Below are positions 1 to 8,533 of a stretch of 32,837 nucleotides of DNA, in pieces. Origin of the DNA: Actinomycetes bacterium (lineage in GTDB: Bacteria > Actinomycetota > Actinomycetes > Nanopelagicales > Nanopelagicaceae); NCBI GenBank assembly GCA_025355805.1, contig JANXYY010000042.1, positions 1 to 32,837 of the forward strand, given 5' to 3'. The first letter of the stretch is position 1. Each line of letters starts with the position of its first letter. The notes beneath the pieces were generated by a model. That model was given only the letters and a program-made list of their open reading frames with translations. It was not told where the DNA came from and did no database searches. Both the position numbers and the translations under genes were made by a program.

Positions 1-758
1 CCGCTTACATATCCGCCCGAAGCGCCCCCCAGAGCTTTACCAAATGTCCCGGTGACGAAATCGATACGACCTTCGACGCCTGCTAATTCTGGAGTTCCAC
101 GACCGTTTGCTCCGATGAATCCCACTGCGTGGGAATCATCAACCATAACAAGTGCGCCATATTGTTCTGCAAGATCACAGATTTCACTTAGCGGCGCAAA
201 ATAGCCGTCCATCGAGAACACACCATCTGTGACAATCACACGCTGTCTTGCATCCTTCGCGGCAATGAGTTGCACTTCGAGGTCTTTCATGTCGCGGTTG
301 CCATAGCGATAACGCTGAGCTTTCGAAAGTCGGATGCCATCAATGATCGATGCATGATTTAGTTCGTCAGAAATGATCGCATCCTCAGGCCCAAATAGAG
401 TTTCGAATACTCCCCCGTTGGCGTCGAAGCAGGAGGAGAACAAGATGGTGTCTTGAGTTCCGAGGAATTCGCTCACTCGCCGCTCGAGTTCGACGTGCAA
501 CTCTTGAGTGCCGCATATAAAGCGGACACTGGCGAGACCGAAGCCCCAGTCATCCATCGCTTTCTTCGCCGCAGAAATGATGACGGGATGGTTTGCCAAA
601 CCTAAATAATTATTGGCGCAAAAATTGAGAACATCTTTGCCACCGACCTGAATATGTGAGGATTGAGCGGACGCGAGTTGACGTTCGCTCTTGAATAATC
701 CCGCGGCCCGAATCTCATCGAGAGTGCTCTGCAATTGGGCCTGCATTGTGCCGTACAT
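1..758 (-). CDS. kbl: 2-amino-3-ketobutyrate CoA ligase (glycine C-acetyltransferase), 3' part outside window
   Basis: This PLP enzyme cleaves 2-amino-3-ketobutyrate with CoA to glycine and acetyl-CoA, the second step of threonine breakdown. Translation from the ATG at 758 begins [10 protein letters not shown] and continues through family blocks such as [35 protein letters not shown] and VDDSHAVGF. It reaches the PLP-lysine segment [13 protein letters not shown] just before the left edge, so roughly the last third of the protein lies outside the window. It sits 24 nt downstream of tdh on the same strand, the usual tdh-kbl pairing, so its substrate supplier is its neighbour. No frameshift is seen. 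The identity is secure; only the C-terminus is unseen. Confidence 0.96.
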   Translation of the reverse strand, partial: MYGTMQAQLQSTLDEIRAAGLFKSERQLASAQSSHIQVGGKDVLNFCANNYLGLANHPVIISAAKKAMDDWGFGLASVRFICGTQELHVELERRVSEFLGTQDTILFSSCFDANGGVFETLFGPEDAIISDELNHASIIDGIRLSKAQRYRYGNRDMKDLEVQLIAAKDARQRVIVTDGVFSMDGYFAPLSEICDLAEQYGALVMVDDSHAVGFIGANGRGTPELAGVEGRIDFVTGTFGKALGGASGGYVS

Positions 759-782
759 AAGTGTCCTTAGTGTCGAATTGTT

Positions 783-1826
783 TTAAAGGGTGCTCCAGTC
801 GAGCACAACTTTCCCACCAGTTCCGGCGCGGGCGGCGGCGAAACCTTCACTCCAACGACGAACTGGAAAGCGATCGGTGATTACGGAAGAAAGGGCTTCG
901 CGAAGCCACGCACTCGATTGGAGCATGGCACTCATTGCCACCCAAGTTTCGTACATTTCGCGGCCGTAAATTCCCTTGATCGTGATCATGTGGGTCACGA
1001 CTTTGGCCCAATCGACGTCAATCGATTCGTTAGGGAGCCCGAGCATCGCTACTCGTCCGCCGTGGTTGAGGTTGCTGATCATTTCCGGCAACGCGCTTGG
1101 GTTCCCAGACATTTCGAATCCCACATCGAATCCTTCAAGCATGCCAAGCGTCCGCTGCGCCTCTGCAATCCGAGACTGAGTCACATTCACAGTGAGGTCC
1201 GCTCCCATTCGACGCGCCAACGCCAGTCTGGGCTCGGAAACATCCGTCACTACGACGAAACGAGCACCGATGTGTCTGGCAACTGCCGCAGCCATCAATC
1301 CGATCGGCCCCGCCCCAGTGATCAGAACATCTTCACCGACTAGCGGGAAACTGAGCGCCGTATGTACGGCATTTCCGAATGGGTCGAAGATTGCGCCTAA
1401 ATCCGGGTCGATGTCATTTTGATGCACCCACACATTGGACTCGGGTAGAACAACGTATTCGGCGAATGCTCCATCACGGTTCACGCCAATTCCCTGAGTA
1501 CGGATGCACATGTGGCGACGACCTGCGCGACAGTTTCGACAAATTCCACAGACGATGTGACCTTCACCGGAGACTCGAGCTCCGACGTGAACATCCCGTA
1601 CGTCGGATCCGATTTCGACCACTTCACCAAAAAATTCATGGCCAGGAATGATCGGAGGTTTGAGAGTGCTCGATGCCCAAGCGTCCCAGGATTCGATGTG
1701 CAGGTCGGTGCCGCAAATTCCAGTGCGCAAAACACGAATTTTGACTTCGTGATCACCTGGCTGAGGTTCGGGCCGTTGGGCTAACTCCAGCCCCGGTGCA
1801 CTGGATGGCTTGAACAAGGCGAGCAC
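783..1826 (-). CDS. tdh: L-threonine 3-dehydrogenase
   Basis: Zinc- and NAD-dependent medium-chain dehydrogenase that oxidises L-threonine to 2-amino-3-ketobutyrate. At 347 aa it is close to the usual ~341. The catalytic zinc ligands are visible at Cys38 (GICGTDLH) and His63-Glu64 (PGHEFFGEV). The structural zinc cysteines are at 93, 96, 99 and 107, and the NAD-binding GAGPIGLMA begins near residue 170. The start is GTG at 1826; no other in-frame start lies between it and the upstream stop. It follows the phosphodiesterase-like gene by 34 nt and precedes kbl by 24 nt, so co-transcription is likely. A generic sorbitol-type dehydrogenase is the alternative, but the kbl neighbour makes Tdh very likely. 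Confidence 0.95.
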   Translation of the reverse strand: MLALFKPSSAPGLELAQRPEPQPGDHEVKIRVLRTGICGTDLHIESWDAWASSTLKPPIIPGHEFFGEVVEIGSDVRDVHVGARVSGEGHIVCGICRNCRAGRRHMCIRTQGIGVNRDGAFAEYVVLPESNVWVHQNDIDPDLGAIFDPFGNAVHTALSFPLVGEDVLITGAGPIGLMAAAVARHIGARFVVVTDVSEPRLALARRMGADLTVNVTQSRIAEAQRTLGMLEGFDVGFEMSGNPSALPEMISNLNHGGRVAMLGLPNESIDVDWAKVVTHMITIKGIYGREMYETWVAMSAMLQSSAWLREALSSVITDRFPVRRWSEGFAAARAGTGGKVVLDWSTL

Positions 1827-1860
1827 GTCATTGAGTCTATGCGGTTACCGCCAGACCCTC

Positions 1861-2667
1861 CTAAGAGCGCTCGTCGAGCAAGAGTTGCACTAGATCTTCA
1901 GGGGCAAACGAGTCAGGCCAGCTGGGATTAGATCGACCAACTCCCACGGCAATGACGAAAGAAGCGCGCTCTTGCGCACTGTCACCGCCGTGTCCGCCTT
2001 CATCCACGTGTCCATGATCGGTGGTGAGCACGATTAGCCATCTTTCCCCGTGTTCTTCGGCACGTTTCGTTACCGCCAGATGAAGTCGAGCTAGGTGAGC
2101 ATCGACACGGCCAATGGCTTCCACATAATGCGTTCCCATAACTCCATTGCTGTGCCCGGCATCGTCGGCATCGCAGAAGTAAACGAAACTTACGTCGGGG
2201 CCTGCTTTTGTTACTGCGTAAACCGCAGCGTCGGCAATTTCGGCGTCGATTCGGCGGTAGCCGTAGGTCTCTCCGTCGCGCGAAATAACCCGATGCTGGC
2301 CCGCTCGTTGCTGATCACGTCGCTCGTGAATGACCGGACCGATCCCGGCAGGATCTACTAAGGGAGGCCAACCCGCGGCGGCAAAGGTGGTCGTGGACTG
2401 GTCTGCATAGAAAGCGCGGCTGAGTAGGTCCGGTCGGATGAGCAGGTTGTGTCCGCTGAAACGATTGTCGGCTACCGCGTGTTGAGCGTTGGTTGATCCC
2501 GTGAGCAGCGTTGACCAACAAGGTCCTGAGAGGGTCGGTGCGTCCATGGTCATTTCAGTGAAGTGGCCCGCGTGCTTTAGCACGGTAAGTGCGGATGCCT
2601 GTCCAGAGTCCAAAGCGATTGGCAGAATCAGTCCGTCAATGCCAACCAGCAGAATTTTAGTTTTCAT
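1861..2667 (-). CDS. alkaline-phosphatase-superfamily phosphodiesterase / nucleotide pyrophosphatase-like hydrolase
   Basis: A 268-aa protein of the type I phosphodiesterase/nucleotide pyrophosphatase family. It has the metal-binding GIDGL motif near the N-terminus, a nucleophile region PTLSGPCWSTLLTG around residues 44-57, a DADDAGH block near 166 and the metal-site motif TTDHGHVDEGGHGG near 215-228. These match the two-metal active site of the family. No signal peptide is seen, so it is probably cytoplasmic. The start ATG overlaps the end of the carbonic anhydrase gene by 11 nt, and tdh follows, so the gene lies inside that operon. The substrate (phosphodiester, nucleotide sugar or phosphonate) cannot be read from the sequence. 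Confidence 0.8.
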   Translation of the reverse strand: MKTKILLVGIDGLILPIALDSGQASALTVLKHAGHFTEMTMDAPTLSGPCWSTLLTGSTNAQHAVADNRFSGHNLLIRPDLLSRAFYADQSTTTFAAAGWPPLVDPAGIGPVIHERRDQQRAGQHRVISRDGETYGYRRIDAEIADAAVYAVTKAGPDVSFVYFCDADDAGHSNGVMGTHYVEAIGRVDAHLARLHLAVTKRAEEHGERWLIVLTTDHGHVDEGGHGGDSAQERASFVIAVGVGRSNPSWPDSFAPEDLVQLLLDERS

Positions 2668-3208
2668 TTGCGGCCCGGTCCTGGAAATCTTCTTCCGCTA
2701 TTTGAGTTAATTGGCCGGTGTGAACGTCGTAGATTGCTCCACGTACTTCTAGCGTTTTAGGCATGAGCGGGAACGAGCGAATTCTTGTCAGGTCAGTGAT
2801 GGCCGCAGCGCGTTGGTCGAGTACCGTGCGCATTTCGAATGCGCGCGTATCAACGCCGGCGGATTTCCAAATGGCTTGATGAATCTCTTCCTCAGTCCCA
2901 CTCGCCATTCGACAATCGGTATGTGGCATAACCAGAACCCGATTAACCCCGAGTAGGTGAACGGCAAGCAACAACGTGCGAAGTACGTCCTCGGTTACTC
3001 GAGCGCCTGCATTTCGAAGGATCTTGGCATCTCCGGCACTCATGCCCACGATGCGCAGCGGGTCAATTCGTGAATCCATACAAGTAACGATGGCCAAACC
3101 TTTTTTTGCCTGACCTGTCAGGTCACTCGATTTGAATTCCAGCACATACTCCCCATTCGCACGGAAGATGTCTTCAAAGGGGTCATTCGGAATGCGAGGT
3201 GTGGACAT
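2657..3208 (-). CDS. beta-carbonic anhydrase
   Basis: Zinc enzyme interconverting CO2 and bicarbonate. The 183-aa protein carries the beta-class zinc ligands Cys43 (CMDSR, with the Asp45/Arg47 dyad) and His96-x2-Cys99 (HTDCRM). The frame stays open upstream to 3379, but I place the start at the ATG at 3208. The MSTPRIPNDP start gives the normal short N-terminus, and a TATCAT hexamer ends 7 nt upstream, as expected for a leaderless mRNA. Extending further would also overlap the divergent gene. It is the first gene of the minus-strand run toward kbl. A carbonic anhydrase-like protein with another role is possible, but all catalytic residues are present. Confidence 0.92.
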   Translation of the reverse strand: MSTPRIPNDPFEDIFRANGEYVLEFKSSDLTGQAKKGLAIVTCMDSRIDPLRIVGMSAGDAKILRNAGARVTEDVLRTLLLAVHLLGVNRVLVMPHTDCRMASGTEEEIHQAIWKSAGVDTRAFEMRTVLDQRAAAITDLTRIRSFPLMPKTLEVRGAIYDVHTGQLTQIAEEDFQDRAANEN

Positions 3209-3221
3209 TTCAGGGATGATA
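3209..3221 (-). promoter_or_regulatory. leaderless -10 element for carbonic anhydrase
   Basis: On the minus strand TATCAT (3221-3216) is followed by 7 nt and then the ATG at 3208. This spacing puts the transcription start at or next to the A of ATG, and no Shine-Dalgarno sequence is present. The promoter is inferred from the same arrangement at several other genes here. Confidence 0.55.
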
Positions 3222-3226
3222 CTCAG

Positions 3227-4180
3227 GTGAACCTGGCCGCACCGCGTAGAACGATAATTGACTATCTGGAACGTAAAGGTGTGGCCATTCCACGCCCGCC
3301 CCTGATGAACTCGCGCCTGGACCTCACAACCCCCGATCCAGGGTATTTTGGCCCTGACAGCGCCAGTTGGAAGATTCATTCATCGCGCACTGCAACCCTT
3401 GGCGGCGTGCGCGCGGTGCTGATGCAATCTCTACTTCCCGAGGTTATGGATGGTTTTGTCAAGCATTCTGCCTATCGCTCGGACCCTTGGGGACGATTAA
3501 TTCGGACCGCTGAATACATTGGCGTAACAACCTTTGGAACGCGAGCCGAGGCAGAGGCTGCGGGACAACAGGTACGCAAAGTCCACCAACATCTCGGATT
3601 AGACGACGAAGCGATGCTGATTTGGGTGCACATTGGATTTGTATCTTCACTACTCGATGTATATGAAAGAACCACGCGCAAAGTTGATTCGGAATTGCGC
3701 GATCAGTATCTTCGAGAGCAAGTCATTGCAGCAGGCTTGGTTGGGATCGATCCGCAAAAAGTCCCTAGTACTTATGAGCAAATGACCTCCTATTTGGCGC
3801 AGATGGCTCCAAAACTTCATGCCACGAAAGAAGCCAAATCTGCCTTTCGATTCCTCCTAGCTCCCCCGCTAAGGGGTGCCTTTCTCTTCACACCAGCCAG
3901 GGCGTATTGGGGAAGCGTCGTGTGGATTTCGTTTCTTGCACTCCCCCGCGATTGGCGGGTCAAACTAGCCGGCGAGTTCTTCGCGGGGCTGCCGCGGCTG
4001 GTTGATTTGCAAACAAATCTGAGAATCGGACTCTTCGAGAAAGCCTATGGTCGGCTACCTTCGATACTGCAGAAGGGGCCGCATATACGCGCCGCCGAAG
4101 CGCGATTGGGCCTAGGTGGAACCGATTTTCTTTATCTCACGACGAATCCACGAGTTGGGGATTTGGTCAGCAACGGCTAA
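3227..4180 (+). CDS. MpaB/rubber-oxygenase-like (DUF2236) family protein
   Basis: A 317-aa protein resembling the ER-bound oxygenase MpaB / latex-clearing-protein family (DUF2236). The typical early block is DPGYFGPDSASWKIH (residues ~37-51). It is followed by helical segments with SDPWGRLIRTAEYI, FGTRAEAEAA and DDEAMLIWVHIGFVSS, the stretch in which members of this family usually recognise substrate or haem. The biochemical role in bacteria is mostly unknown. The longest frame starts at GTG 3227, but no Shine-Dalgarno is visible and the start may be GTG 3281 or ATG 3305, both still upstream of the conserved block. It is divergent from carbonic anhydrase and ends 3 nt from the convergent YeiH gene. 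Family call good, function open. Confidence 0.75.
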   Translation: MNLAAPRRTIIDYLERKGVAIPRPPLMNSRLDLTTPDPGYFGPDSASWKIHSSRTATLGGVRAVLMQSLLPEVMDGFVKHSAYRSDPWGRLIRTAEYIGVTTFGTRAEAEAAGQQVRKVHQHLGLDDEAMLIWVHIGFVSSLLDVYERTTRKVDSELRDQYLREQVIAAGLVGIDPQKVPSTYEQMTSYLAQMAPKLHATKEAKSAFRFLLAPPLRGAFLFTPARAYWGSVVWISFLALPRDWRVKLAGEFFAGLPRLVDLQTNLRIGLFEKAYGRLPSILQKGPHIRAAEARLGLGGTDFLYLTTNPRVGDLVSNG

Positions 4181-4183
4181 TAA

Positions 4184-5170
4184 TTAGAGATTCTGTAGTC
4201 GCACACCCAAGTAGGCGATCGTGCCAACTAATATCCATGAGAGCACTCCCAAAATCAGTGCCCGACCGCCGGTGCCACGCATTTTTGAAAATTGAATGCC
4301 GGTTCCTAGACCGAAGAGCGCTGCAACGAGGAGAACTTGTTGAACAGTTTTCGCCATGCCAAGGAACGTAGGCGGAATTAGATTCGATGTTCGAAGCAGG
4401 AGTGCCGCCACGAAACCCATCACAAAGAGCGGAACTATAGATATACGTCGATCAGATCCGTCACCCTTGACTTTGCGCTTGTGTCGCATAGTGCCAACAA
4501 TTGCAACCATTGGTGCTAAGAGAATTACGCGCGTGAGTTTGACTACGATCGCAAAGGACAGGGCTCCGACGACTCGATTCGCCGTTGCGACCGTCTGCCC
4601 GACATCGTGAACACTTGCGCCGACAAAAGCGCCAAAGGCGGGCGCATCAAGTCCCAGGAGACCCTGCAGCGCTGGTAATAGGATGATTGCGATACTCCCG
4701 AAAAGTGTGACCAACGCGATCGCCACGTAAACCTCATCATCGCTCGCGTCAGCATTCCCCTCCATCGCCTTGATCGCGGACGCTCCACAGATCGAAAATC
4801 CAGTGGCTATCAATAGAGATTGCGACCGACTGACTCCCAAGGCACGACCGATTGCTTGCGTTCCGACAAATGTGGCGGCGACGGTGATGATTACAACGAT
4901 GAGCCCTTTCGTGCCAAGATGCGCTACTTCTCCAAGGGACAGTTGAAATCCCAAGAGCACAACCGCGATACGCAAGAGTCGATGCGAAGCGAACTTGGTG
5001 CCGATCTTGAAACGTTCTCGAAGCAGACCAAAGTTCACTGTAATCGCACCTAAGGCAACTCCTACCGTCGATGCGTTTAAGGAAGGAACGAATTTGGCAA
5101 CTCCAAATGAGAGCACCGTAGCCAATGCCGTTAAGGCTAAGCCATGAAAATAGTTTTTAAGCACTTTCAT
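4184..5170 (-). CDS. YeiH-family putative sulfate exporter
   Basis: A 328-aa integral membrane protein of the YeiH/UPF0324 family, annotated in many genomes as a putative sulfate exporter on limited evidence. It is almost entirely hydrophobic, with around ten probable membrane segments. Characteristic stretches include TVGVALGAITVNFGLL, RLLRIAVVLLGFQLSL, TGFSICGASAIKAMEG and FGAFVGASVHDVGQTVA. Its ATG lies 14 nt after the thymidine kinase stop, so it is the last gene of a TauE - thymidine kinase - YeiH transcription unit. Having two putative sulfur-anion exporter families in one operon is suggestive, but it does not prove a substrate. Confidence 0.85.
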   Translation of the reverse strand: MKVLKNYFHGLALTALATVLSFGVAKFVPSLNASTVGVALGAITVNFGLLRERFKIGTKFASHRLLRIAVVLLGFQLSLGEVAHLGTKGLIVVIITVAATFVGTQAIGRALGVSRSQSLLIATGFSICGASAIKAMEGNADASDDEVYVAIALVTLFGSIAIILLPALQGLLGLDAPAFGAFVGASVHDVGQTVATANRVVGALSFAIVVKLTRVILLAPMVAIVGTMRHKRKVKGDGSDRRISIVPLFVMGFVAALLLRTSNLIPPTFLGMAKTVQQVLLVAALFGLGTGIQFSKMRGTGGRALILGVLSWILVGTIAYLGVRLQNL

Positions 5171-5184
5171 GAGAAAAGGAGGAG

Positions 5185-5823
5185 CTACTTGCCAGCAGTA
5201 GCTAGACCGTCGGCAACCGCAGCCTTTGTTGTGGCTCTACGCATGTGATGGCGACGACAGAGAACTTCGTAAGCGACCATATCTTCACCGGCCGTATCGG
5301 TATTGCCAACCGCGACCTGTTCTCCTTCGGTCACCATGTAACCATCAACAGTGCGCGCGTTGTGCGTTGCCCGACCTCCGCACCAACAGAGCGCTTCGAC
5401 TTGAAGAGTGTGAACTCGATCAGCCAATTCGACGAGTCGCGCCGAGCCTGGAAAGAGAGAGGTTCGAAAATCCGTAAGAATTCCGAATGCGAAGACGCCG
5501 ATCGCGAGTCCATCGACAATGTTCGCTAATTGTTCGATCTGATCCGATGTATAGAACTGCGCTTCGTCACAAACTAGGTATTCAACTCGTTCGCCTTGAG
5601 AAAGCAGGTCGACAACATAACGCCTAAAATCCAGATTCGCATCGACTTCGATCGCATCTGAATGCAATCCCAGGCGCGAAGAGAGAATTCCAGAACCGGC
5701 ACGATCCTTACTTGTGAAAAGAAGTCCTCGCCGACCCCGACTGACATGATTGTGGGCGGTCTGAAGAGCGAGCGTGGATTTGCCGCTATCCATCGTGCCG
5801 CAGTAATAGATCAATTCAGCCAC
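5185..5823 (-). CDS. tdk: thymidine kinase (type II)
   Basis: Phosphorylates thymidine to dTMP for nucleoside salvage. The 212-aa protein has the P-loop GTMDSGKST (residues 9-17), the DEAQF motif near residue 90 and the lasso region with YMVTEGEQV near 160. A zinc site is formed by a CWCGG cluster together with a later CRRHH. The first zinc pair reads C-x-C rather than the C-x2-C of the classical enzymes, a local variation. The gene sits between TauE/SafE (50 nt upstream) and YeiH (14 nt downstream), which are functionally unrelated neighbours, so co-transcription seems incidental. Confidence 0.95.
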   Translation of the reverse strand: MAELIYYCGTMDSGKSTLALQTAHNHVSRGRRGLLFTSKDRAGSGILSSRLGLHSDAIEVDANLDFRRYVVDLLSQGERVEYLVCDEAQFYTSDQIEQLANIVDGLAIGVFAFGILTDFRTSLFPGSARLVELADRVHTLQVEALCWCGGRATHNARTVDGYMVTEGEQVAVGNTDTAGEDMVAYEVLCRRHHMRRATTKAAVADGLATAGK

Positions 5824-5873
5824 GGGTCAGATCTTGCCATTTGGTTCCCGAAATACCTAAGCGTGATCTGGTA

Positions 5874-6617
5874 TTAGAAAAGGCGCGATCCCAGGTAGAG
5901 GGAACTGGCCATGCCGATGCCGAAAATTGCCCAGCGAAACACGGTCGGTCGAATCGTTGAAGCAAAATGTCCGCCGATTGAGCCACCAACTCCCGAGCCC
6001 ACAAATAGGAGGACAGCCTGCGGCCAGGCTACGCGCCCGCTCATAATAAAAATCGCGGTCGTGACGATTCCCGTGAAGCCAATTATGAAGTTCTTGATCA
6101 CGTTGATCTCGTGTGAAGTCAAGCGACCATCATGAGTGAGAGTGGCCAGGACCATAACTCCTTGACCCGGACCGAAGTAGCCCGAATAGATACCACTTGC
6201 AAAAATATTTGGGACCACGTGGCGAGGTCTTGGCTCGTAGCTTCGTTTAGGTACCGGAACGCGAATCAGCACAGAGAGCGCGGCAAAGAAAAGCAAAACG
6301 GGTACTGCAAAATCGAAGATACGTGTAGGAAGCGTGAGTAAAAGATAAATTCCGATCACTGCTCCCCCCGCTGACGAAATCGCAGTGCCGATCCAAGAAC
6401 GCAATTCAACTCTCGCACGTCGCAGGCTGGCTGCTAGGGCGAAAAGATTTGCGCTGCTCACGCCCACGGAGTTTGTGATGGTCGCTGCGATTGGATTCAA
6501 ACCCGTGGCCAACATCACTGGATAAGTGATTACGCTTCCACCACCAACGACACCATTGACCATCCCGACCACAACGCCGCTAATGAGCACGCCAAAAAAT
6601 GCGAGCGGAGAGCGCAT
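5874..6617 (-). CDS. TauE/SafE family sulfite/anion exporter, paralogue 1
   Basis: A 247-aa membrane protein of the TauE/SafE (DUF81) family, with about eight hydrophobic segments. The N-terminal repeat signature is GMVNGVVGGGSVITYPVML (residues ~18-36), followed by GLNPIAATITNSVG. A second half-repeat contains GIYSGYFGPGQGVM. Characterised members export sulfite, sulfoacetate or related anions; specificity cannot be read here. The ATG at 6617 lies 6 nt after a TAGGCT hexamer, giving a leaderless start. It leads the operon with thymidine kinase and YeiH. A second TauE/SafE gene occurs at 11954-12703. Confidence 0.88.
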   Translation of the reverse strand: MRSPLAFFGVLISGVVVGMVNGVVGGGSVITYPVMLATGLNPIAATITNSVGVSSANLFALAASLRRARVELRSWIGTAISSAGGAVIGIYLLLTLPTRIFDFAVPVLLFFAALSVLIRVPVPKRSYEPRPRHVVPNIFASGIYSGYFGPGQGVMVLATLTHDGRLTSHEINVIKNFIIGFTGIVTTAIFIMSGRVAWPQAVLLFVGSGVGGSIGGHFASTIRPTVFRWAIFGIGMASSLYLGSRLF

Positions 6618-6629
6618 TCCGATAGCCTA
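6618..6629. promoter_or_regulatory. overlapping divergent -10 elements
   Basis: TAGGCT on the minus strand (6629-6624) lies 6 nt before the TauE/SafE ATG at 6617. TAGCCT on the plus strand (6623-6628) covers almost the same bases and is suitably placed for the alcohol dehydrogenase, which has its own AAAGGA ribosome site before GTG 6662. The two promoters would therefore compete for one polymerase-binding core. Inferred from sequence only. Confidence 0.45.
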
Positions 6630-6661
6630 GGTGGCACCGCACTCAGAACAAAGGAATCATC

Positions 6662-7705
6662 GTGATCCAGACCCGTGGCTACGCCGCAATCGCACCACAC
6701 ACGCCACTAGCACCATTTGAATTTACCCGCCGCGACTTGGGCGCACGGGATGTACAGATCGAAATCGGTTATGCCGGAATTTGCCATTCAGACATCCATC
6801 AGGTGCGTGAGGAGTGGGGTCCGTCAATCTTCCCAATGGTGCCTGGACACGAAATTGTTGGGAAAGTGGTCGCCTTGGGGAGCGAGGCCGGCAAACACAA
6901 AATCGGGGACACCGTCGGTGTCGGAGTGTTTGTGGATTCGTGTCGCAACTGCGCAAACTGTCTCGCGGGCAACGAGCAGTACTGCTTAGAAGGTCTTGTC
7001 CCGACCTACAACGGGTATGAAAAGGACGGCACGACGCCCACTTATGGTGGATACTCGAAAGTAATCGTCATTGACGAACGCTATGTCTTGCGAGTTCCCT
7101 CATCGCTTCCTACTTCTGGAGTGGCACCCCTGTTGTGCGCCGGAATCACACTTTATTCGCCCTTGAAACACTGGTCAGCGGGCCCGAACAAGAGGGTCGG
7201 AATAATCGGCCTCGGCGGTCTTGGCCACATGGGCGTGAAATTCGCACACGCACTGGGTGCAGAAGTGACGCTCTTTAGCCACTCACCAGGCAAAGAGTCG
7301 GACGCCCGTCGGTTCGGCGCCGATCATTTTGTGCTCGACACCGATAAAGAAGCTCTCAAGAAGGGTCGCAATTCTTACGACCTTATTCTGAGTACTGTCT
7401 CTGCTGAAATGGATCTCAATCCGTATCTCCAGTTGTTAGGCATGGATTCAACGCTTGTAATTATCGGACTTCCAGGTAAGCCACTCGCGATTGCCGCCGA
7501 AAACCTACTCAGCCAACGACGTAGCGTGGCGGGCTCAATGATCGGCGGTATTCAGGAGACTCAAGAGATGCTCGACTTCTGCGGTGAGCACGGAATCGTC
7601 AGCGATGTGGAAGTGGTTTCTGCCGGCGAGATAAATCTTGCCTATGACCGAACCGTGAAAAGCGACGTCAAATATCGTTTCGTAATCGACGCCGCCACTT
7701 TCTAG
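6662..7705 (+). CDS. zinc-dependent NAD(P) alcohol dehydrogenase (YahK/cinnamyl-alcohol-dehydrogenase type)
   Basis: A 347-aa medium-chain dehydrogenase, probably an NADP-preferring aldehyde reductase. It shows the catalytic-zinc motif GICHSDIHQ near residues 39-47, PGHEIVGKV near 61-69, the structural zinc cysteines in DSCRNCANCLAGNEQYC (about 96-112) and the nucleotide fold GLGGLGHMGVKFA near 183-195. Start GTG at 6662 is preceded by AAAGGA about 7 nt upstream, a normal ribosome site. It is transcribed alone, divergent from TauE/SafE, and its stop is 4 nt from the convergent YczE-type gene. The substrate is unknown; broad aldehyde detoxification is typical for the group. Confidence 0.9.
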   Translation: MIQTRGYAAIAPHTPLAPFEFTRRDLGARDVQIEIGYAGICHSDIHQVREEWGPSIFPMVPGHEIVGKVVALGSEAGKHKIGDTVGVGVFVDSCRNCANCLAGNEQYCLEGLVPTYNGYEKDGTTPTYGGYSKVIVIDERYVLRVPSSLPTSGVAPLLCAGITLYSPLKHWSAGPNKRVGIIGLGGLGHMGVKFAHALGAEVTLFSHSPGKESDARRFGADHFVLDTDKEALKKGRNSYDLILSTVSAEMDLNPYLQLLGMDSTLVIIGLPGKPLAIAAENLLSQRRSVAGSMIGGIQETQEMLDFCGEHGIVSDVEVVSAGEINLAYDRTVKSDVKYRFVIDAATF

Positions 7706-7709
7706 TTAG

Positions 7710-8438
7710 TCACCCTTCGAATTCAGCCACGTCGCTGAGGTCAGTCAATTTTGTTGAGGAATGAACGAATTTGCTGACGACACCAAGCCAAATTGCCACC
7801 GATCGCCCGATCAGAAAAGCGAAGGCGATCGTTCCGATCCCAACTACTCCCCCGAGTAACCAGCCGATGCTTAGGACTAGAACTTCTATCGCGAGTCTCA
7901 CTCGCGCCACCGAAATTCCAGTTCTAAAATGAATCGCTGTCATCCAGCCATCGCGCGGGCCAGGCCCTAAGCCGCACGTTAAATAGAGACCACTTGCCGC
8001 ACCAACCATCACGATGCCACTCAAAACCATAAGGATCTGCAACCAAAGCGCATGAGCGGCTGGAATCACAGTAATGCCAATTTGAAGCGATCCAGAAATA
8101 ACAAGCATGTTCGCAATAGTGCCGAAGCCAGGGCGCTGCTTCAACGGCCACCAGAGCAGCAACACGGCGGCGCTAACCAGTAATGAGGCGACACCTAGAG
8201 ACAGACCCAGTTGCTTGCCAACACCCTGAGCAAAGACGGTCCATGGCCCATTCCCGATGCCTGCCTGGACGAAGAGCGCGTCACCAGTGCCGAAGAGATA
8301 GAGCCCAAAGATCAAAATCAAAAAAGTTTGAAATGAGGGTCGCCATTTCGAGGGGGCAGTCCACCTCGTAAGCGGAACCGAATGCGAGCCACGCCAAAAA
8401 CTCCGAAAACGAACTAATAACGAGTTTGAGGCTGACAT
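7710..8438 (-). CDS. YczE/YitT-like integral membrane protein
   Basis: A 242-aa membrane protein resembling the YczE family (COG2364), whose biochemical role is not established. After a basic 35-residue N-terminal segment it has about five membrane helices. Family-like stretches are FGLYLFGTGDALFVQAGIGNG (split across residues ~43-63) and a second repeat-like GLYLTCGLGPGPRDGWMTA. The ATG at 8438 is 7 nt after a TAGGGT hexamer, so it probably has its own leaderless transcript. It lies just beyond the hairpin that closes the sigma-factor operon and converges on the alcohol dehydrogenase gene. Confidence 0.75.
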   Translation of the reverse strand: MSASNSLLVRFRSFWRGSHSVPLTRWTAPSKWRPSFQTFLILIFGLYLFGTGDALFVQAGIGNGPWTVFAQGVGKQLGLSLGVASLLVSAAVLLLWWPLKQRPGFGTIANMLVISGSLQIGITVIPAAHALWLQILMVLSGIVMVGAASGLYLTCGLGPGPRDGWMTAIHFRTGISVARVRLAIEVLVLSIGWLLGGVVGIGTIAFAFLIGRSVAIWLGVVSKFVHSSTKLTDLSDVAEFEG

Positions 8439-8451
8439 CCAGCAAACCCTA
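8439..8451 (-). promoter_or_regulatory. leaderless -10 element for YczE-type gene
   Basis: On the minus strand TAGGGT (8451-8446) is followed by 7 nt and the ATG at 8438. There is no Shine-Dalgarno. It lies downstream of a terminator hairpin, consistent with a separate transcription unit. Confidence 0.5.
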
Positions 8452-8476
8452 CTGCTCGGCTGGTTATGTCTTGCAA

Positions 8477-8518
8477 AATTATTGAGGGCCTACCATTTTC
8501 GGCAGGCCCTCAATAATT
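8477..8518 (-). terminator. intrinsic terminator-like hairpin after the secreted-protein gene
   Basis: A perfect 15-bp inverted repeat (8477-8491 with 8504-8518, AATTATTGAGGGCCT and its complement) is extended by two more pairs after one mismatch, around a 6-nt loop. On the minus strand the GC-rich stem is followed by AATTTTGC, so part of the T tract lies inside the stem base. It sits 15 nt after the stop of the Asp-rich secreted protein and ends the sigma-factor operon. The symmetry would also slow transcription in the other direction, but no plus-strand gene is present. Confidence 0.85.
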
Positions 8519-8533
8519 ATTTACGTTTGGTAT

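Noticed and set aside
1841-1851. GCGGTTACCGC palindrome between the phosphodiesterase-like gene and tdh as a terminator
   Set aside because: The stem is only 5 bp with a 1-nt centre and there is no T tract, so a hairpin would not form stably.
3209-3379. N-terminal extension of the carbonic anhydrase to 3379
   Set aside because: The extra 57 residues look like read-through of noncoding sequence, overlap the divergent DUF2236 gene, and lie upstream of a good leaderless start at 3208.
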